Assembly (NCBI GenBank): GCA_913060975.1
Contig: CAJXVC010000013.1
Coordinates: 65,536-129,520, forward strand
DNA from: an uncultured Gammaproteobacteria bacterium
GTDB lineage: Bacteria; Pseudomonadota; Gammaproteobacteria; Pseudomonadales; Pseudohongiellaceae
Direction: 5' to 3'
Length of the DNA stretch: 63,985 nucleotides
The notes under the pieces were generated by a model, which was given only the letters and a program-made list of their open reading frames with translations, was not told the origin of the DNA and did not search any database. Shown piece after piece: positions 18,408 to 28,392 of the stretch. Positions within the stretch are counted from its first letter, which is position 1, and every line of letters starts with the position of its first letter. The translations under genes and the position numbers were made by a program.

Positions 18408-20051
18408 TTAGGCGTCTGGGTCAAGCCAAATGTACTTGTAGTTCACATGATCCATGATGTTGACCGGCATGCCTTTCACACTCGGGTCGATCAAGTGTTT
18501 GGTGGTATAGGTGTAGACCGGCAAAATTGGCATGGCTTCCATCAGAATTGTTTCGGCTTCGCGGTAGAGTTCATAGCGCGCGTCACGATCCAGCGTGGCG
18601 GGTGCTTCGCGCAAGATGATTTCGTCGTAGCGCGGATCGGAGAAGCCCGTCTTGTTGTTACCGCCATCAGTGACATACATATCCAGGAAAGTATTGGGGT
18701 CAACATAGTCACCAATCCAGCCGCGGCGAGAGATGTCGTAGTTTAAATTATCCTGATTCTCCAGATACACTTTCCATTCCTGATTGACCAGCGTCACCAT
18801 GATGTTCAATTCGCTAGCCCACATCTGCTGGATAGCGACTGCCATACGACGATGGGATTCTTGAGTGTTGTAGAGAATCTCGAATTCCGGAAAACCTTCA
18901 CCATTCGGATACCCGGCTTCGGCCAGCAGTTCTCTGGCCCTGTCAGCACTCTGCTCAAATGTCTTGGGCGGCTGGTAACCAAGTGTGCCTGGCGGTACCA
19001 GCGCATAGGCAGGCTCAACAATGCCCTGCATGACCGACTCATCCAGCAAGTTACGATCGATGGACATCGCCAATGCCTTGCGCACCCGCACGTCATCAAA
19101 CGGCGGCTTCGTGGTATTGAACATGTAGAAGTAGGTACCCAACCACGGTTCGATATGGACGATCTCCGGGCGCTCGGCGCGATACACCGGGATACGATCC
19201 AGAACGATTTCTTGTGTGCGGTGCAACTGACCATCGCGGAACATGCGATCTTCAGTGACGAGGTTTTCGGTGGGATAGAAGACGATGGCGTTCAGATCGA
19301 TCTCATCGGCGTCCCAGTAAGTGTCGTTTTTCTCCACGCGGATGTGCGAGTTGATTTGCCACTCAGTCAGATCGAATGCACCGTTACTCACCATATTGCC
19401 AGCGCGCGCCCAAGGCGAAAGGCGATCGCTCATGGTGCCATAGGCCTCGATCGTGGGGCGGTGAACGGGGAAGGTACTGTAGTGATCGAGCAATTGCAGG
19501 AAATAGGGGGTGGGCGTCTTCAGTTGAACTTGCAGCGTATAGTCGTCTAAGACTGTCACGCCGACCTGACTAAAATCCTCTATTGTGCCGTTGGCATATT
19601 CTTCAGCGTTGACCACGGGAAACAGGTTGTAATTGTACTGTGCACCCAGCTCGGGTTCGAGGATACGGTTCCAGGACCAGTGGAAATCAACGGCGGTGAC
19701 CGGGTCACCATTAGTCCAGCGCGCGTTGTCACGTAGATGGAATGTATAAAGGGTGCCGTCCTCGCTTATTTCCCAAGTCTCGGCAACACCGGGTTCGACT
19801 TCGAGAGTTTCGGGATTCTTGGTGACCAGACCTTCGAAAAGTGCCGAGACGATTCTGTTTTCAGGGACACCAGTAACAATGTGCGGATCCAGTCCCTCGG
19901 GCTCTGTGCCGTTACCAAAATGCAGGACGCCGTCCAGGTTACCTTGTTGTACGCGTGTCAGACCGTCTTCACCGCCACCGCACCCGACCAAAAGCAGTAG
20001 CACTGCTGCGACTAACCCAATACGCCAATTACCCACAATGTTTCCCGTCAT
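18408..20051 (-). CDS. Oligopeptide-binding lipoprotein, OppA type
   Basis: A periplasmic solute-binding protein of family SBP_bac_5, about 547 residues. The start at 20051 has AGAGGGG upstream and leads directly into a lipoprotein signal ending in the lipobox LLVGC. The longer in-frame start at 20180 would place 43 unrelated residues before the signal peptide and is rejected. Family hallmarks are FGNGTEPEGLDPHIVTG, ETWEISEDGTLYTFHLRDNARW and VRKALAMSIDRN. First gene of the four-gene importer operon. Peptides are the expected ligand. Confidence 0.92.
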   Translation of the reverse strand: MTGNIVGNWRIGLVAAVLLLLVGCGGGEDGLTRVQQGNLDGVLHFGNGTEPEGLDPHIVTGVPENRIVSALFEGLVTKNPETLEVEPGVAETWEISEDGTLYTFHLRDNARWTNGDPVTAVDFHWSWNRILEPELGAQYNYNLFPVVNAEEYANGTIEDFSQVGVTVLDDYTLQVQLKTPTPYFLQLLDHYSTFPVHRPTIEAYGTMSDRLSPWARAGNMVSNGAFDLTEWQINSHIRVEKNDTYWDADEIDLNAIVFYPTENLVTEDRMFRDGQLHRTQEIVLDRIPVYRAERPEIVHIEPWLGTYFYMFNTTKPPFDDVRVRKALAMSIDRNLLDESVMQGIVEPAYALVPPGTLGYQPPKTFEQSADRARELLAEAGYPNGEGFPEFEILYNTQESHRRMAVAIQQMWASELNIMVTLVNQEWKVYLENQDNLNYDISRRGWIGDYVDPNTFLDMYVTDGGNNKTGFSDPRYDEIILREAPATLDRDARYELYREAETILMEAMPILPVYTYTTKHLIDPSVKGMPVNIMDHVNYKYIWLDPDA

Positions 20052-20254
20052 AGTCCCCTCTGGATGCAACTTTAGTGTGACAAAACAGCAAGAAAGATAG
20101 CACGCAGCTTGATGCCGGGGGAATGGTTTCTGGCGTATCGACTTGGCTTTAAATCGCAGTAATGCGCAACAAGCTGTCAAATTGGCTTCCAGGCCTTGCT
20201 GCGCGTCACAAAATGCTGGTGATTAATCACGCTGACCGAATTACGGTCACTCGT

Positions 20255-20641
20255 TCAACCCACTATGTCCATGACGAGTGCGACGATACCGGCAATGACC
20301 ATCAAAGCAGTGGGAATATAGCCAATGATGAAACCGGCACCGCGCTTGGCTGGATCTTTCACGTAGGCCAACAGGTACATTACGCGCCCGATGATAAAGA
20401 GTACGCCCACGCCAGCGGCGACCAGAGGGCTGCCATAGACGCCAAAAATCAGCATGGCAGGAATGATGATGATCATCTGTTCCAGCGTGTTCACGTGGAC
20501 CCGATAGTAGCGTTCAAAGACTGGATGCCCGGAAACCGCTGGCGCAGGACAATCGTAAGTACCGCGCGCCTTGCCAACAAGAATGCTGAATACCATGTAC
20601 TCAACAATAATCAGTAAGATAACCAGTGCGACGTGTTCCAT
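20255..20641 (-). CDS. MAPEG-family membrane protein (copy 1)
   Basis: About 128 residues with four hydrophobic segments. The motif FERYYRVHVNTLEQMIIIIPAM is the MAPEG core (helix 2 with the R-x-x-x-N-x-x-E pattern). The start MEHVALVI at 20641 is preceded by GGGGGAAC; the longer in-frame start at 20806 adds polar sequence and overlaps the next gene. MAPEG proteins include glutathione transferases of lipid substrates, but bacterial members are mostly untested. Two more MAPEG genes lie at 57.3-58.2 kb. Confidence 0.85.
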   Translation of the reverse strand: MEHVALVILLIIVEYMVFSILVGKARGTYDCPAPAVSGHPVFERYYRVHVNTLEQMIIIIPAMLIFGVYGSPLVAAGVGVLFIIGRVMYLLAYVKDPAKRGAGFIIGYIPTALMVIAGIVALVMDIVG

Positions 20642-20681
20642 TTCTTTAGTTCCCCCAGTAGTGAAAAAGTCTGACCGATTA

Positions 20682-21476
20682 TCAGTCTTCAGCGAGTTCT
20701 TCGGCCTTGATGATTTGTTCCAGATACAATGCTGAATTGGTACCGTCGATCGGTTTGAATCTGATATCAGGGTGTAACTCACGCATGCGGATATTAAGCA
20801 ATCCATGTGCTGAGTAGATCAATGCATCGACGATGATATTGTTGGTATCGCAATCGCGCGCCAATTTGATGAGTCGGTCAAATCCAACCAGAAAATTATC
20901 CGTGTGTGTCCGGCGAATGTCGGTTCCGTAAAACAAGTCATCCAATTCGAAACCGTCCTGCGCGGCAAGCGTCAGGAATAACCGGGAAAACACTTCAGAA
21001 TCTCCGCTGGCAAATTGTTTCCATAAATCCGCCAGATCATCGGATGAATAGTTATTATTCCCAACCGGTCCCTGGCTGGAGATAAACAGCAATCCGGTAA
21101 TCGCGCCCAGTTGTCTTCGCGTGGCTTCCGAAATCTTGAAGAAGGTTTCCTGGCGCGCATTCAATTCCGTGGCGGCAATAGCCTGTGTCTGCTTTTCTGA
21201 ATGCTGGTTGTTGCGGCGCAACTCTTCGTTGTTCTGCGCCAATACGGATTGCTGAATGAACAAACCAATAACCAACCAGAGGAATGCCAGAAAAGCGAAT
21301 GCGCCTTCCAGAAAAGTGCCCATCTCATCGATGGGCAAATCCATGAAGTTTGTCCAACCGACGTTGCGTGCCACATAAATCGCAAGGAAAACAAACCAGA
21401 GTAAGGTCAGCCCCAGGCCAAATTGAATACGCCAGTCTTGCGGAAAATAGGACCTATGCGGGGAGCTTTCTTCCAT
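20682..21476 (-). CDS. Membrane protein of unknown function
   Basis: 264 residues, not recognised. Two hydrophobic helices lie at about residues 19-37 (FGLGLTLLWFVFLAIYVAR) and 54-74. An Asn/Gln/Glu-rich region with coiled-coil character (LAQNNEELRRNNQHSEKQT) follows, and then a soluble helical domain. The architecture (two helices plus a cytosolic coiled coil) resembles sensor or scaffold proteins, but no motif supports a function. Confidence 0.7.
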   Translation of the reverse strand: MEESSPHRSYFPQDWRIQFGLGLTLLWFVFLAIYVARNVGWTNFMDLPIDEMGTFLEGAFAFLAFLWLVIGLFIQQSVLAQNNEELRRNNQHSEKQTQAIAATELNARQETFFKISEATRRQLGAITGLLFISSQGPVGNNNYSSDDLADLWKQFASGDSEVFSRLFLTLAAQDGFELDDLFYGTDIRRTHTDNFLVGFDRLIKLARDCDTNNIIVDALIYSAHGLLNIRMRELHPDIRFKPIDGTNSALYLEQIIKAEELAED

Positions 21477-21665
21477 ATTATTATGCTTTGTTGGTGACCA
21501 GACTTTGGGGATAGCCCAGCACAGATGTCTTGTTTGCAGTCAGAATGAACCACCGCAAACTTGTCTGCCAAGAGTATAGCTCGAATGTGACCGGGTCAAT
21601 TCATCCATAAATGATCAACAAGACAAACGATATGGCGTGGAATGCAGTGCCAGAAAACAAGTGGC

Positions 21666-22481
21666 TCATTCACCAAACAGATTTGCCATACGCTCGATGA
21701 TCAGGTCAGCTTCTTCCCAGAGAATAAAATGTCCTTGATCTGGTCTGAACACATAGTCAATCTCTTGACTGCCCAGTGAATCGCGCAAGAAGGCTGCATT
21801 GCCAGGGTTAACCAAACTGTCATCGCCACCCTGCACGATGAGGGCCGGTACATCCAGAGTTTGCCAACGGGGCAGCATGATTTCCAACTGCGGGCGGAGC
21901 GGCATAATTTCTTCATTGGCACCTTTAAGAGCGGCACCCAGCACAAAGCGCGGCACCGCCACGGCTAATCTGTTATACCAACGCGGGCCACTGAGCTCGG
22001 GGGCTCCAGTACTGGCGATAAAGACCAGGCCACCGACTAACTCCGGATAATCCATGGCAGTACGGGCAATCACAGGGCCGCCATACGAGTGGCCGACCAA
22101 TATGGCGCCTTTGCCGGAGCGGTCGCGCCTTAACAATGGACTCAGCGACGCCGATTGTGCAGCCAGCGATGGTTCCTTGGGGTCATCCTCAGTTCGCCAG
22201 CCTGGTCGCGTAACAGAGATCATGTGGAAGTTGTCACGCATTATCGGATCGTTGAGATAATACTCAAATGCATCCCAGGAGCCAGGTGTCCCATGTACGA
22301 AAATAACCAGCTGCTTACGAAATTCAGCAGCATGATCGGCGCCCACTTCGACATACTGGAGATCACCGAGCGCGCGCACGACAAATGGCGAGAAAAGACT
22401 GGGATTCCCGCCTTCCTGAGCCTGTACCGACACACTGAATGGCAGGCAGAGAACACTGACGCATAACAGGAGGCGCTGCAT
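21666..22481 (-). CDS. Secreted alpha/beta hydrolase
   Basis: About 272 residues. The ATG at 22481 opens a clean signal peptide (LLLCVSVLCLPFSVSVQAQ); an in-frame upstream ATG at 22568 would bury it. The fold is alpha/beta hydrolase with oxyanion loop FVHGTPGSWDAF, nucleophile elbow GHSYGG (Ser near residue 130), acid in QGGDDSLVNPG and the catalytic His in DQGHFILWEE. All three catalytic residues are present. The substrate is unknown; esterase or lipase-like activity in the periplasm is plausible. Confidence 0.82.
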   Translation of the reverse strand: MQRLLLCVSVLCLPFSVSVQAQEGGNPSLFSPFVVRALGDLQYVEVGADHAAEFRKQLVIFVHGTPGSWDAFEYYLNDPIMRDNFHMISVTRPGWRTEDDPKEPSLAAQSASLSPLLRRDRSGKGAILVGHSYGGPVIARTAMDYPELVGGLVFIASTGAPELSGPRWYNRLAVAVPRFVLGAALKGANEEIMPLRPQLEIMLPRWQTLDVPALIVQGGDDSLVNPGNAAFLRDSLGSQEIDYVFRPDQGHFILWEEADLIIERMANLFGE

Positions 22482-22922
22482 TATTCCGCGCAAGCGAATT
22501 GAACCGTCCAAAGCATGACGGTTTCGGAATCGCAAGCTGGATCGAATTGTGGCGCGGACTGTGTCCATATCACCCTGCTATTATTGTTGTTTTAGTGTCT
22601 GGTCGCGCGATAATGGCGCCAAACAGGGACTTGCTTTTTATAGTTGGCCGCTACGAACAACCTGGCATTGCCAGCGCGGTTGATAGCTTGCCGCTACTGA
22701 CAGGCATGCCAGTGTTACACATTCCTCATGGGGAAACTCTGCTTATTTTTATTCTCTTTTCCTGCCATCTGCAAGGCCACGCCTACAACAGGAATCCTCA
22801 CCAAAATCCATGATACAGTACATCAGACTCAATTAGCTCAGAAACAGTCGTCAAGAGACGTGAATTGACTGTGACTTGACGTATAATCGCAGTCTCGACC
22901 ACAAATCACAGACGCATGTCCC
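22482..22922. other. Intergenic region without clear gene
   Basis: 441 bp between the divergent hydrolase and xseB. Open frames on both strands have no protein-like composition or ribosome-binding site. A TATAAT at 22882-22887 stands 36 bp before xseB, but the TTGACT upstream is only 11 bp away, so a normal sigma-70 promoter is not supported. Confidence 0.45.
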
Positions 22923-23183
22923 ATGACCAAGAAAAAGGCCGCCAGTTTCAATTTCGAAAAATCCCTCAGCGAGCTGGAAGATCTGGTGAGCGCCATGGAA
23001 GACGGCGATTTGACTCTGGAACAGTCTCTCAAGGCTTTCGAGCAAGGCATCAAATTGACACGCGAATGTCAGACCGCCCTGAAGCAAGCTGAGCAGAAAG
23101 TTCAGGTATTGCTGGACGAAAGTGGTGAAACTGAAGCCCTTGCGTCTCTTGATCCATCTGACAGCGACGACCTTACCGACTGA
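22923..23183 (+). CDS. xseB: Exodeoxyribonuclease VII small subunit
   Basis: 86 residues with the family pattern [43 protein letters not shown], two helices that coat the XseA large subunit. Exonuclease VII degrades single-stranded DNA. The length is normal for XseB. The gene precedes ispA by 10 bp, the classical xseB-ispA-dxs arrangement. The xseA gene is not in the window. Confidence 0.93.
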   Translation: MTKKKAASFNFEKSLSELEDLVSAMEDGDLTLEQSLKAFEQGIKLTRECQTALKQAEQKVQVLLDESGETEALASLDPSDSDDLTD

Positions 23184-23193
23184 TTCTTTACTC

Positions 23194-24093
23194 ATGACTG
23201 CAATCCCCCCGACATTGGCTCAGTTCCTGACTGATTGCCAACAGCGTGTCGACCTGACACTTCGGCAAACGCTGGAACAAGCTCAACCCAGTGAAAAGCT
23301 GCGTCAAGCCATGCTCTATGCCAGCCTCGACGGTGGTAAGCGCCTGCGCCCGGTCTGGGTTTACGGCGCTGCCCAAGCCCTGCAGGGCGACCTGAAACAG
23401 GCTGATGCGGCAGCTTGCGCGGTGGAATTGATACATTGCTATTCATTGGCCCATGATGACCTCCCGGCCATGGATGATGATGACTTGCGACGCGGCAAAC
23501 CCAGCCTGCACAAAGCCTATGACGAAGCCACGGCCATATTAGTAGGTGATGGCCTGCAATCACTGGCCTTTGAGCTATTGAGCGCGCCCCAGGAAGCCCT
23601 GAGTGCCGAGCAACAACTGGCGATGGTGCGATGCCTGAGCCAGGCAGCCGGGGCGCTGGGCATGGTGGGTGGACAGTCGCTGGATTTCGAGGCCGTCGGG
23701 CAAAGTGCCGATGCCAGTGATCTGGAAACCTTGCATCGCCTGAAAACTGGCGCGCTGATTCGTGCCAGCGTCCAACTGGGCGCGCTGAGTTGCGTCAGTC
23801 CGGGCGCCCTGGAGATCGAACAACTCGCCAGCTATGCCGACAACGTAGGGCTAGCCTTTCAAGTGCAGGATGACATTCTCGATCAGACAGCCGATACAGC
23901 GACTTTGGGCAAGCCGCAGGGGTCGGATGCGGCCAATAACAAGCCCACGTACGTGGATTTGCTGGGCCTCGATGGTGCCAGAAACCTTGCCCAGCAACTC
24001 ACTGAGCAAGCCATCAGCAGTCTCGAGCAACTCGGCTCTGGCGCCGACCACTTGCGAGAATTGGCCACTTACATTACCAGTCGGGGCCACTGA
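23194..24093 (+). CDS. ispA: Farnesyl/geranyl diphosphate synthase
   Basis: A 299-residue short-chain trans-prenyltransferase. The first aspartate-rich motif HDDLPAMDDDDLRRGKP is near residue 87, the second FQVQDDILD near 225, and GGKRLRP near the N-terminus binds diphosphate. It makes farnesyl diphosphate for undecaprenol, quinone and other isoprenoids. The ATG at 23194 follows xseB by 10 bp and gives the usual ~300-residue length; the frame extends upstream inside xseB but those residues are not family-like. Confidence 0.93.
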   Translation: MTAIPPTLAQFLTDCQQRVDLTLRQTLEQAQPSEKLRQAMLYASLDGGKRLRPVWVYGAAQALQGDLKQADAAACAVELIHCYSLAHDDLPAMDDDDLRRGKPSLHKAYDEATAILVGDGLQSLAFELLSAPQEALSAEQQLAMVRCLSQAAGALGMVGGQSLDFEAVGQSADASDLETLHRLKTGALIRASVQLGALSCVSPGALEIEQLASYADNVGLAFQVQDDILDQTADTATLGKPQGSDAANNKPTYVDLLGLDGARNLAQQLTEQAISSLEQLGSGADHLRELATYITSRGH

Positions 24094-24198
24094 TTGACCT
24101 GCCACGGCCCCTCCGCTACCTTACGCGGCCGGTATAACCTCTAATTTGACCCCTAGATGATCCTTGCAAAGCACCCGCCACAGCGTTGAAATAGCTTC

Positions 24199-26130
24199 AT
24201 GTTGAAAGAAATACCCCTCACACGGCCCGAAACGCCGCTTCTGGACCAGATCAATTGCCCGGCAGACCTGCGTGAACTGGAAGTCGAGCAATTGGCTGAT
24301 TTGGCCAACGAGCTACGCCATTATCTGGTCTATTCAGTGGGTCAGACCGGCGGCCATTTTGGTGCCGGATTGGGGGTCGTCGAGCTCACCATCGCTCTGC
24401 ATTACGTTTTCAATACTCCCGATGACCGCCTGGTCTGGGATGTAGGCCACCAAGCCTATCCGCACAAAATACTCACCGGGCGCCGTGATGCCATGCTGAG
24501 CATCCGTCAGGCTGGCGGGTTGGCTGCGTTTCCCAGCCGCAACGAAAGCGCATACGATGCGTTTGGTGTCGGCCATTCCAGCACCTCCATTGGCGCCGCA
24601 TTGGGCATGATGATTGCCGGTCGCCTGACCGGCGCAGACCAACACAATATTGCCGTGATCGGCGACGGTGCGATGACCGCAGGTATGGCTTTTGAAGCAC
24701 TTAATCATGCCGGCCATCTCGATGACAATATTCTCGTCGTGCTGAACGACAATAATATGTCTATCTCCAACAACGTCGGCGGCCTGTCCAGTTACTTCGC
24801 GCGCATGTGGGCCAGCAAGCCCTACAACTTCATCCGCACCGGCAGCAAGCGCATGCTGTCCAAGATTCCCCCGGCCCTGAAAGCCGCGCATCGGGCCGAG
24901 GAATACATGAAAGGCATGGTGTCACCTGGCACCCTGTTTGAAGAAATTGGTTTTAACTACATCGGACTAATTGACGGCCATGACACCGACGGTCTGGTCG
25001 AAATTCTGAGCAATATTAAAACGCTGCGCGGCCCGCAACTGCTGCACATCGTGACGCAAAAAGGCAAAGGTTATTCCGAGTCGGAAAACGATCCATTCGG
25101 CATGCATGCATTGAGCAAGATTGAGCGACCAGTACAGCGTGAGTCGGACACCAGTCAGGCCAAGGCCATAGATGCCAAGCCAGCCAAAGTCAGCCCCACG
25201 TACTCGAAAGTCTTTGGCAGTTGGCTGTGCGATGTTGCCCGACAGGACGAACTGGTGGTCGGCATTACCCCGGCGATGGGGGAAGGTTCCGGGATGCAGG
25301 ACTTCGTGCAGGAATTTCCTGAACGATTCCATGACGTCGCCATTGCCGAACAGCATGCCGTGACGTTTGCGGCCGGGATGGCTTGCGATGGGGTCAAACC
25401 GGTAGTGGCGATTTACTCGACCTTCCTGCAGCGCGCTTACGATCAGTTGATTCACGATGTCGCGCTGCAAAATCTCGATGTCTTGTTCGCCATAGACCGC
25501 GCCGGACTGGTTGGCGAGGACGGGCCTACACATGCCGGCAGTTTCGATTTGAGCTATCTGCGCTGCGTCCCGAATATGATTGTGATGACACCAAGCAACG
25601 AAGACGAAACCCATAAATTGTTAAGCACAGGCTACCATCATGTTGGCCCGGCAGCCGTGCGCTACCCACGCGGCAAAGGCCCCGGCGTAGCGGTTGAGCG
25701 TAATCTTGAGCCAGTGGCTATCGGCAAAGGTGTTGTCCGCCGCAAAGGCAAGTCTGTCGCCATTCTTGCCTTTGGCAGCATGGTCACTCCTGGGCTCGAA
25801 GCAGCCGAAGCGCTGGGCGCCAGTCTCGTCGATATGCGTTTCGTTAAACCTCTCGATGAAGAACTCATCAGAAAGATGGCCGCACGCCATAACCTGATTG
25901 TGACGCTCGAGGAAAATGCCGTGATGGGTGGAGCCGGCTCCGCCGTCAATGAGGCCCTGTTGCAGTCTGACTACGCGATTCCTATTCTCAACCTTGGGTT
26001 GCCTGATACATTTCTCGAACATGGCAAAGTTCCCGAGATGCTGGCCAGAGTCGGTCTCGACAGCGACAGCATTATCCAGCGCATCAAACAAAAGCTCACC
26101 GCCTGTAAAATTCAATCCGAAGCAGTCTGA
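24199..26130 (+). CDS. dxs: 1-deoxy-D-xylulose-5-phosphate synthase
   Basis: 643 residues, full length. The N-terminal [26 protein letters not shown] holds the catalytic histidine region, [18 protein letters not shown] (from about 154) is the thiamine-diphosphate motif, and [20 protein letters not shown] (about 430-449) is the central transketolase motif. It condenses pyruvate and glyceraldehyde 3-phosphate at the entry to the MEP isoprenoid pathway, in sequence with ispA. A 12-bp duplication overlaps its stop codon. Confidence 0.95.
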   Translation: MLKEIPLTRPETPLLDQINCPADLRELEVEQLADLANELRHYLVYSVGQTGGHFGAGLGVVELTIALHYVFNTPDDRLVWDVGHQAYPHKILTGRRDAMLSIRQAGGLAAFPSRNESAYDAFGVGHSSTSIGAALGMMIAGRLTGADQHNIAVIGDGAMTAGMAFEALNHAGHLDDNILVVLNDNNMSISNNVGGLSSYFARMWASKPYNFIRTGSKRMLSKIPPALKAAHRAEEYMKGMVSPGTLFEEIGFNYIGLIDGHDTDGLVEILSNIKTLRGPQLLHIVTQKGKGYSESENDPFGMHALSKIERPVQRESDTSQAKAIDAKPAKVSPTYSKVFGSWLCDVARQDELVVGITPAMGEGSGMQDFVQEFPERFHDVAIAEQHAVTFAAGMACDGVKPVVAIYSTFLQRAYDQLIHDVALQNLDVLFAIDRAGLVGEDGPTHAGSFDLSYLRCVPNMIVMTPSNEDETHKLLSTGYHHVGPAAVRYPRGKGPGVAVERNLEPVAIGKGVVRRKGKSVAILAFGSMVTPGLEAAEALGASLVDMRFVKPLDEELIRKMAARHNLIVTLEENAVMGGAGSAVNEALLQSDYAIPILNLGLPDTFLEHGKVPEMLARVGLDSDSIIQRIKQKLTACKIQSEAV

Positions 26131-26149
26131 TAAAGACTCTGATAAAGAC
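26126..26149. repeat. 12-bp direct duplication over the dxs stop
   Basis: Two perfect copies of TCTGATAAAGAC (26126-26137 and 26138-26149). The first contains the dxs stop TGA at 26128-26130, and the copy repeats it downstream. Confidence 0.85.
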
Positions 26150-26160
26150 CAGGGATTTTC

Positions 26161-26763
26161 ATGTCCGAAGATCGTAATGCGCGGCACAAGCGTGCCATGC
26201 AGCGCAAGAAAGAATATATCGACGGCCGTATCGCCGAAGCCACCATCGACAAGGGCTTGCTGGTTGTCTTGACCGGCAATGGCAAAGGCAAGAGCTCATC
26301 CGCTTTCGGTATGCTGGCGCGCAGTGTCGGCCACGGCCTGCACTGCGGTGTCGTGCAATTTATCAAAGGTAAATGGGACTGCGGCGAACAGAAACTGTTT
26401 CAGGCGAACCCCCTCGTTGAGTTTCATGTCATGGCAACGGGCTTTACCTGGGATACTCAGGACCGCGAGGCGGATATCGCTGCGGCACAGAGCACCTGGG
26501 AGCAGGCCAAAAAATTGCTTGCTGACGACTCATGCAATGTCGTGATTCTCGACGAACTTACTTACATGCTGACGTATGGATATCTGGACAAGGACGACGT
26601 GCTTAATGCCTTACAGTCACGGCCCGACAAACAGCATGTGATTATCACTGGTCGCAATGCCAGTGACGAATTGCTGGAACTTGCTGACACCGTGAGTGAA
26701 GTTGGCGAGACCAAGCATGCTTTCAACGCTGGCGTTAAAGTACAACTGGGAATCGATTATTAA
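26161..26763 (+). CDS. cobO: Cob(I)alamin adenosyltransferase, CobO/BtuR type
   Basis: 200 residues. The phosphate-binding loop GNGKGKSSSAFG (about 38-49), VQFIKGKWDCGEQ, and the Walker-B-like NVVILDELTYML with GYLD are CobO/BtuR signatures. It adenosylates cob(I)alamin or corrinoid intermediates with ATP. The ATG follows CAGGG. Its stop TAA shares one base with the ATG of btuF (TAATG), so the two are coupled. No other corrin-ring genes are seen, so salvage rather than synthesis is suggested by this window. Confidence 0.93.
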   Translation: MSEDRNARHKRAMQRKKEYIDGRIAEATIDKGLLVVLTGNGKGKSSSAFGMLARSVGHGLHCGVVQFIKGKWDCGEQKLFQANPLVEFHVMATGFTWDTQDREADIAAAQSTWEQAKKLLADDSCNVVILDELTYMLTYGYLDKDDVLNALQSRPDKQHVIITGRNASDELLELADTVSEVGETKHAFNAGVKVQLGIDY

Positions 26764-27668
26764 TGACTTTTCACGTCGCTGGCGCAGCGTCTCTATCTAG
26801 CTTGTTAATGAGCGTAGCTATATTTGCGCTCTCCAGCCAGAGTCATGCCGCAGCAGTGATCGATGATGCCGGCCATGAAGTCGTTCTCGATGCGCCCGCG
26901 CAGCGTATCGTCAGCCTTGCTCCCTCACTGACCGAACTGGTTTACGCCATCGGTGCCGGCAACAAACTGGTTGGTGCAATTGAGTACAGTGACTACCCGG
27001 AAGCAGCACTGGAACTGCCGCGCGTGGGCCGCCACGATCTGGTAGATATGGAAACCATTCTTGCCCTGCAACCGGATCTGGTACTGGCCTGGCTCACGGG
27101 CAATCCCCGGGCAACTGTCGAACGGTTGCGAGAACTTGGTCTGACTGTCTACATAGCCGAACCCAAACGCCTGGATTCTATTCCTTCGCACATGCGCCGC
27201 ATCGGTGAACTGGTTGGCTCAGGCGATCGTGCCGAAGCTGCGATTACGGATTTTAGCGACACATTGGCGGATCTGGAGTCGCGCTATTCAGGTTTAGCGC
27301 CAGTGCGCACTTTTTATCAAATATGGAATGGCCCACTGATCACAGCTGGCGGCAATGAACTTATCAATGACATTATCACGTTGTGTGGCGGTGAGAATGT
27401 ATTCGCCGATTTACAACTGATGGCACCCAAGGTCTCAACTGAGGCGGTGCTCGTCGAGCTACCCGAAGCGATTATCGCCAGCGGCGCCGATGATGGTCGA
27501 CCCGCCTGGCTGGATGACTGGTATAACTGGCCCGTATTGCCAGCGGTTGCCCAAGGCAATCTCTTCCACATTCCCCCGGCTTTAGTACAGCGCCACACGC
27601 CACGCGCACTGCAAGGCGCACAGATGATGTGCGAGCAACTGGATCAGGCACGCAATAGTCTCGATTGA
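26763..27668 (+). CDS. btuF: Cobalamin-binding periplasmic protein
   Basis: 301 residues with a signal peptide (to about residue 29) and a class III periplasmic binding fold. RIVSLAPSLTELVYAIGAGNKLVGAIEYSDYPEAA, LQPDLVLAWLTGNPRATVERL and GGENVFADLQLMAPKVSTEAVL are typical of BtuF. It delivers vitamin B12 to the BtuCD importer; no btuC or btuD is in the window. It overlaps cobO by one base. Confidence 0.87.
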   Translation: MTFHVAGAASLSSLLMSVAIFALSSQSHAAAVIDDAGHEVVLDAPAQRIVSLAPSLTELVYAIGAGNKLVGAIEYSDYPEAALELPRVGRHDLVDMETILALQPDLVLAWLTGNPRATVERLRELGLTVYIAEPKRLDSIPSHMRRIGELVGSGDRAEAAITDFSDTLADLESRYSGLAPVRTFYQIWNGPLITAGGNELINDIITLCGGENVFADLQLMAPKVSTEAVLVELPEAIIASGADDGRPAWLDDWYNWPVLPAVAQGNLFHIPPALVQRHTPRALQGAQMMCEQLDQARNSLD

Positions 27669-27736
27669 TTTTCGCCGGTACGACTTGCTTGGGAGTGAAC
27701 TGGATAGCAGCAGTATCTTTACCGTGCACTCTGTAA

Positions 27737-28366
27737 TTAGTCACACGCGTTATGGCTCAGCAGACTCGCTTGCCAGTTTTCTCCACCACCGTGTAACTGA
27801 ATCCGGCTACGGCAAGCGAAAGGTATATGCAATGGCCGCGAATTGTTAAGCGGCATTCCCAGCTCCGTTGGCAGAATAACCCGCATAACTCCGCCATGGG
27901 TGACCAGCAGTATGTGACTGCCATCAGGCAGATCAGACAATGACTGCCACGCCGTCAAAATACGATCGCGGAAATCCAGATAGGCTTCGCCATTGGGTGG
28001 CTGCAGCGCCGACAAGTCGCTGCGAAAGGCAGCAAATTGTGCAGCGGCGTGCTCGCGCCACTCATCGATCAGCATGCCATCCCAATCACCGTAATCAATT
28101 TCTTGCCACTGAGATTCAATCTGCAAGGTAGCGGATAGACCTAATTCACTGGCTGCCTGTACTGCGAATTCGCTGCAACGCAAAAGTGGTGAGGAGACGA
28201 TATGAGTATAGGGTGGCGTGGCATCCGGTGTGTGTATACCGACGGCTGAGCGCATCTGCTGCCAACCCGTTTCTGTGAGCGGCACATCAATCCGGCCACG
28301 CAAAATATCACCGCCGGTGGGTTCGCCGTGGCGCAGGATATCGACCGTGAGAGTTTTGTCAGGCAT
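27737..28366 (-). CDS. Histidine phosphatase, probable alpha-ribazole phosphatase
   Basis: A 209-residue phosphoglycerate-mutase-like enzyme. The catalytic ILRHGEPTGGDILRGRIDVPLT segment starts at residue 10, E of WQEIDYGDWDGM supplies the acid, and LLVTHGGVMRV holds the second His. CobC dephosphorylates alpha-ribazole phosphate in cobalamin nucleotide-loop assembly. The assignment rests on the family and on the convergent cobO-btuF pair 68 bp away. A generic phosphatase cannot be excluded. Confidence 0.75.
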   Translation of the reverse strand: MPDKTLTVDILRHGEPTGGDILRGRIDVPLTETGWQQMRSAVGIHTPDATPPYTHIVSSPLLRCSEFAVQAASELGLSATLQIESQWQEIDYGDWDGMLIDEWREHAAAQFAAFRSDLSALQPPNGEAYLDFRDRILTAWQSLSDLPDGSHILLVTHGGVMRVILPTELGMPLNNSRPLHIPFACRSRIQLHGGGENWQASLLSHNACD

Positions 28367-28392
28367 TGGCTTCAGCCTGCCAATGAAATAAC

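Noticed and set aside
18852..19550. A 232-codon frame antisense to the oligopeptide-binding protein
   Set aside because: The sense strand encodes an unmistakable OppA-type protein, and the antisense product is not protein-like.
18408..20180. Longer start (20180) for the oligopeptide-binding protein
   Set aside because: It would put 43 residues before a lipoprotein signal; ATG 20051 has AGAGGGG and begins the signal directly.
22861..22887. Sigma-70 promoter TTGACT...TATAAT before xseB
   Set aside because: The spacer is 11 bp, far from 16-18 bp, and no alternative -35 is present at the right distance.
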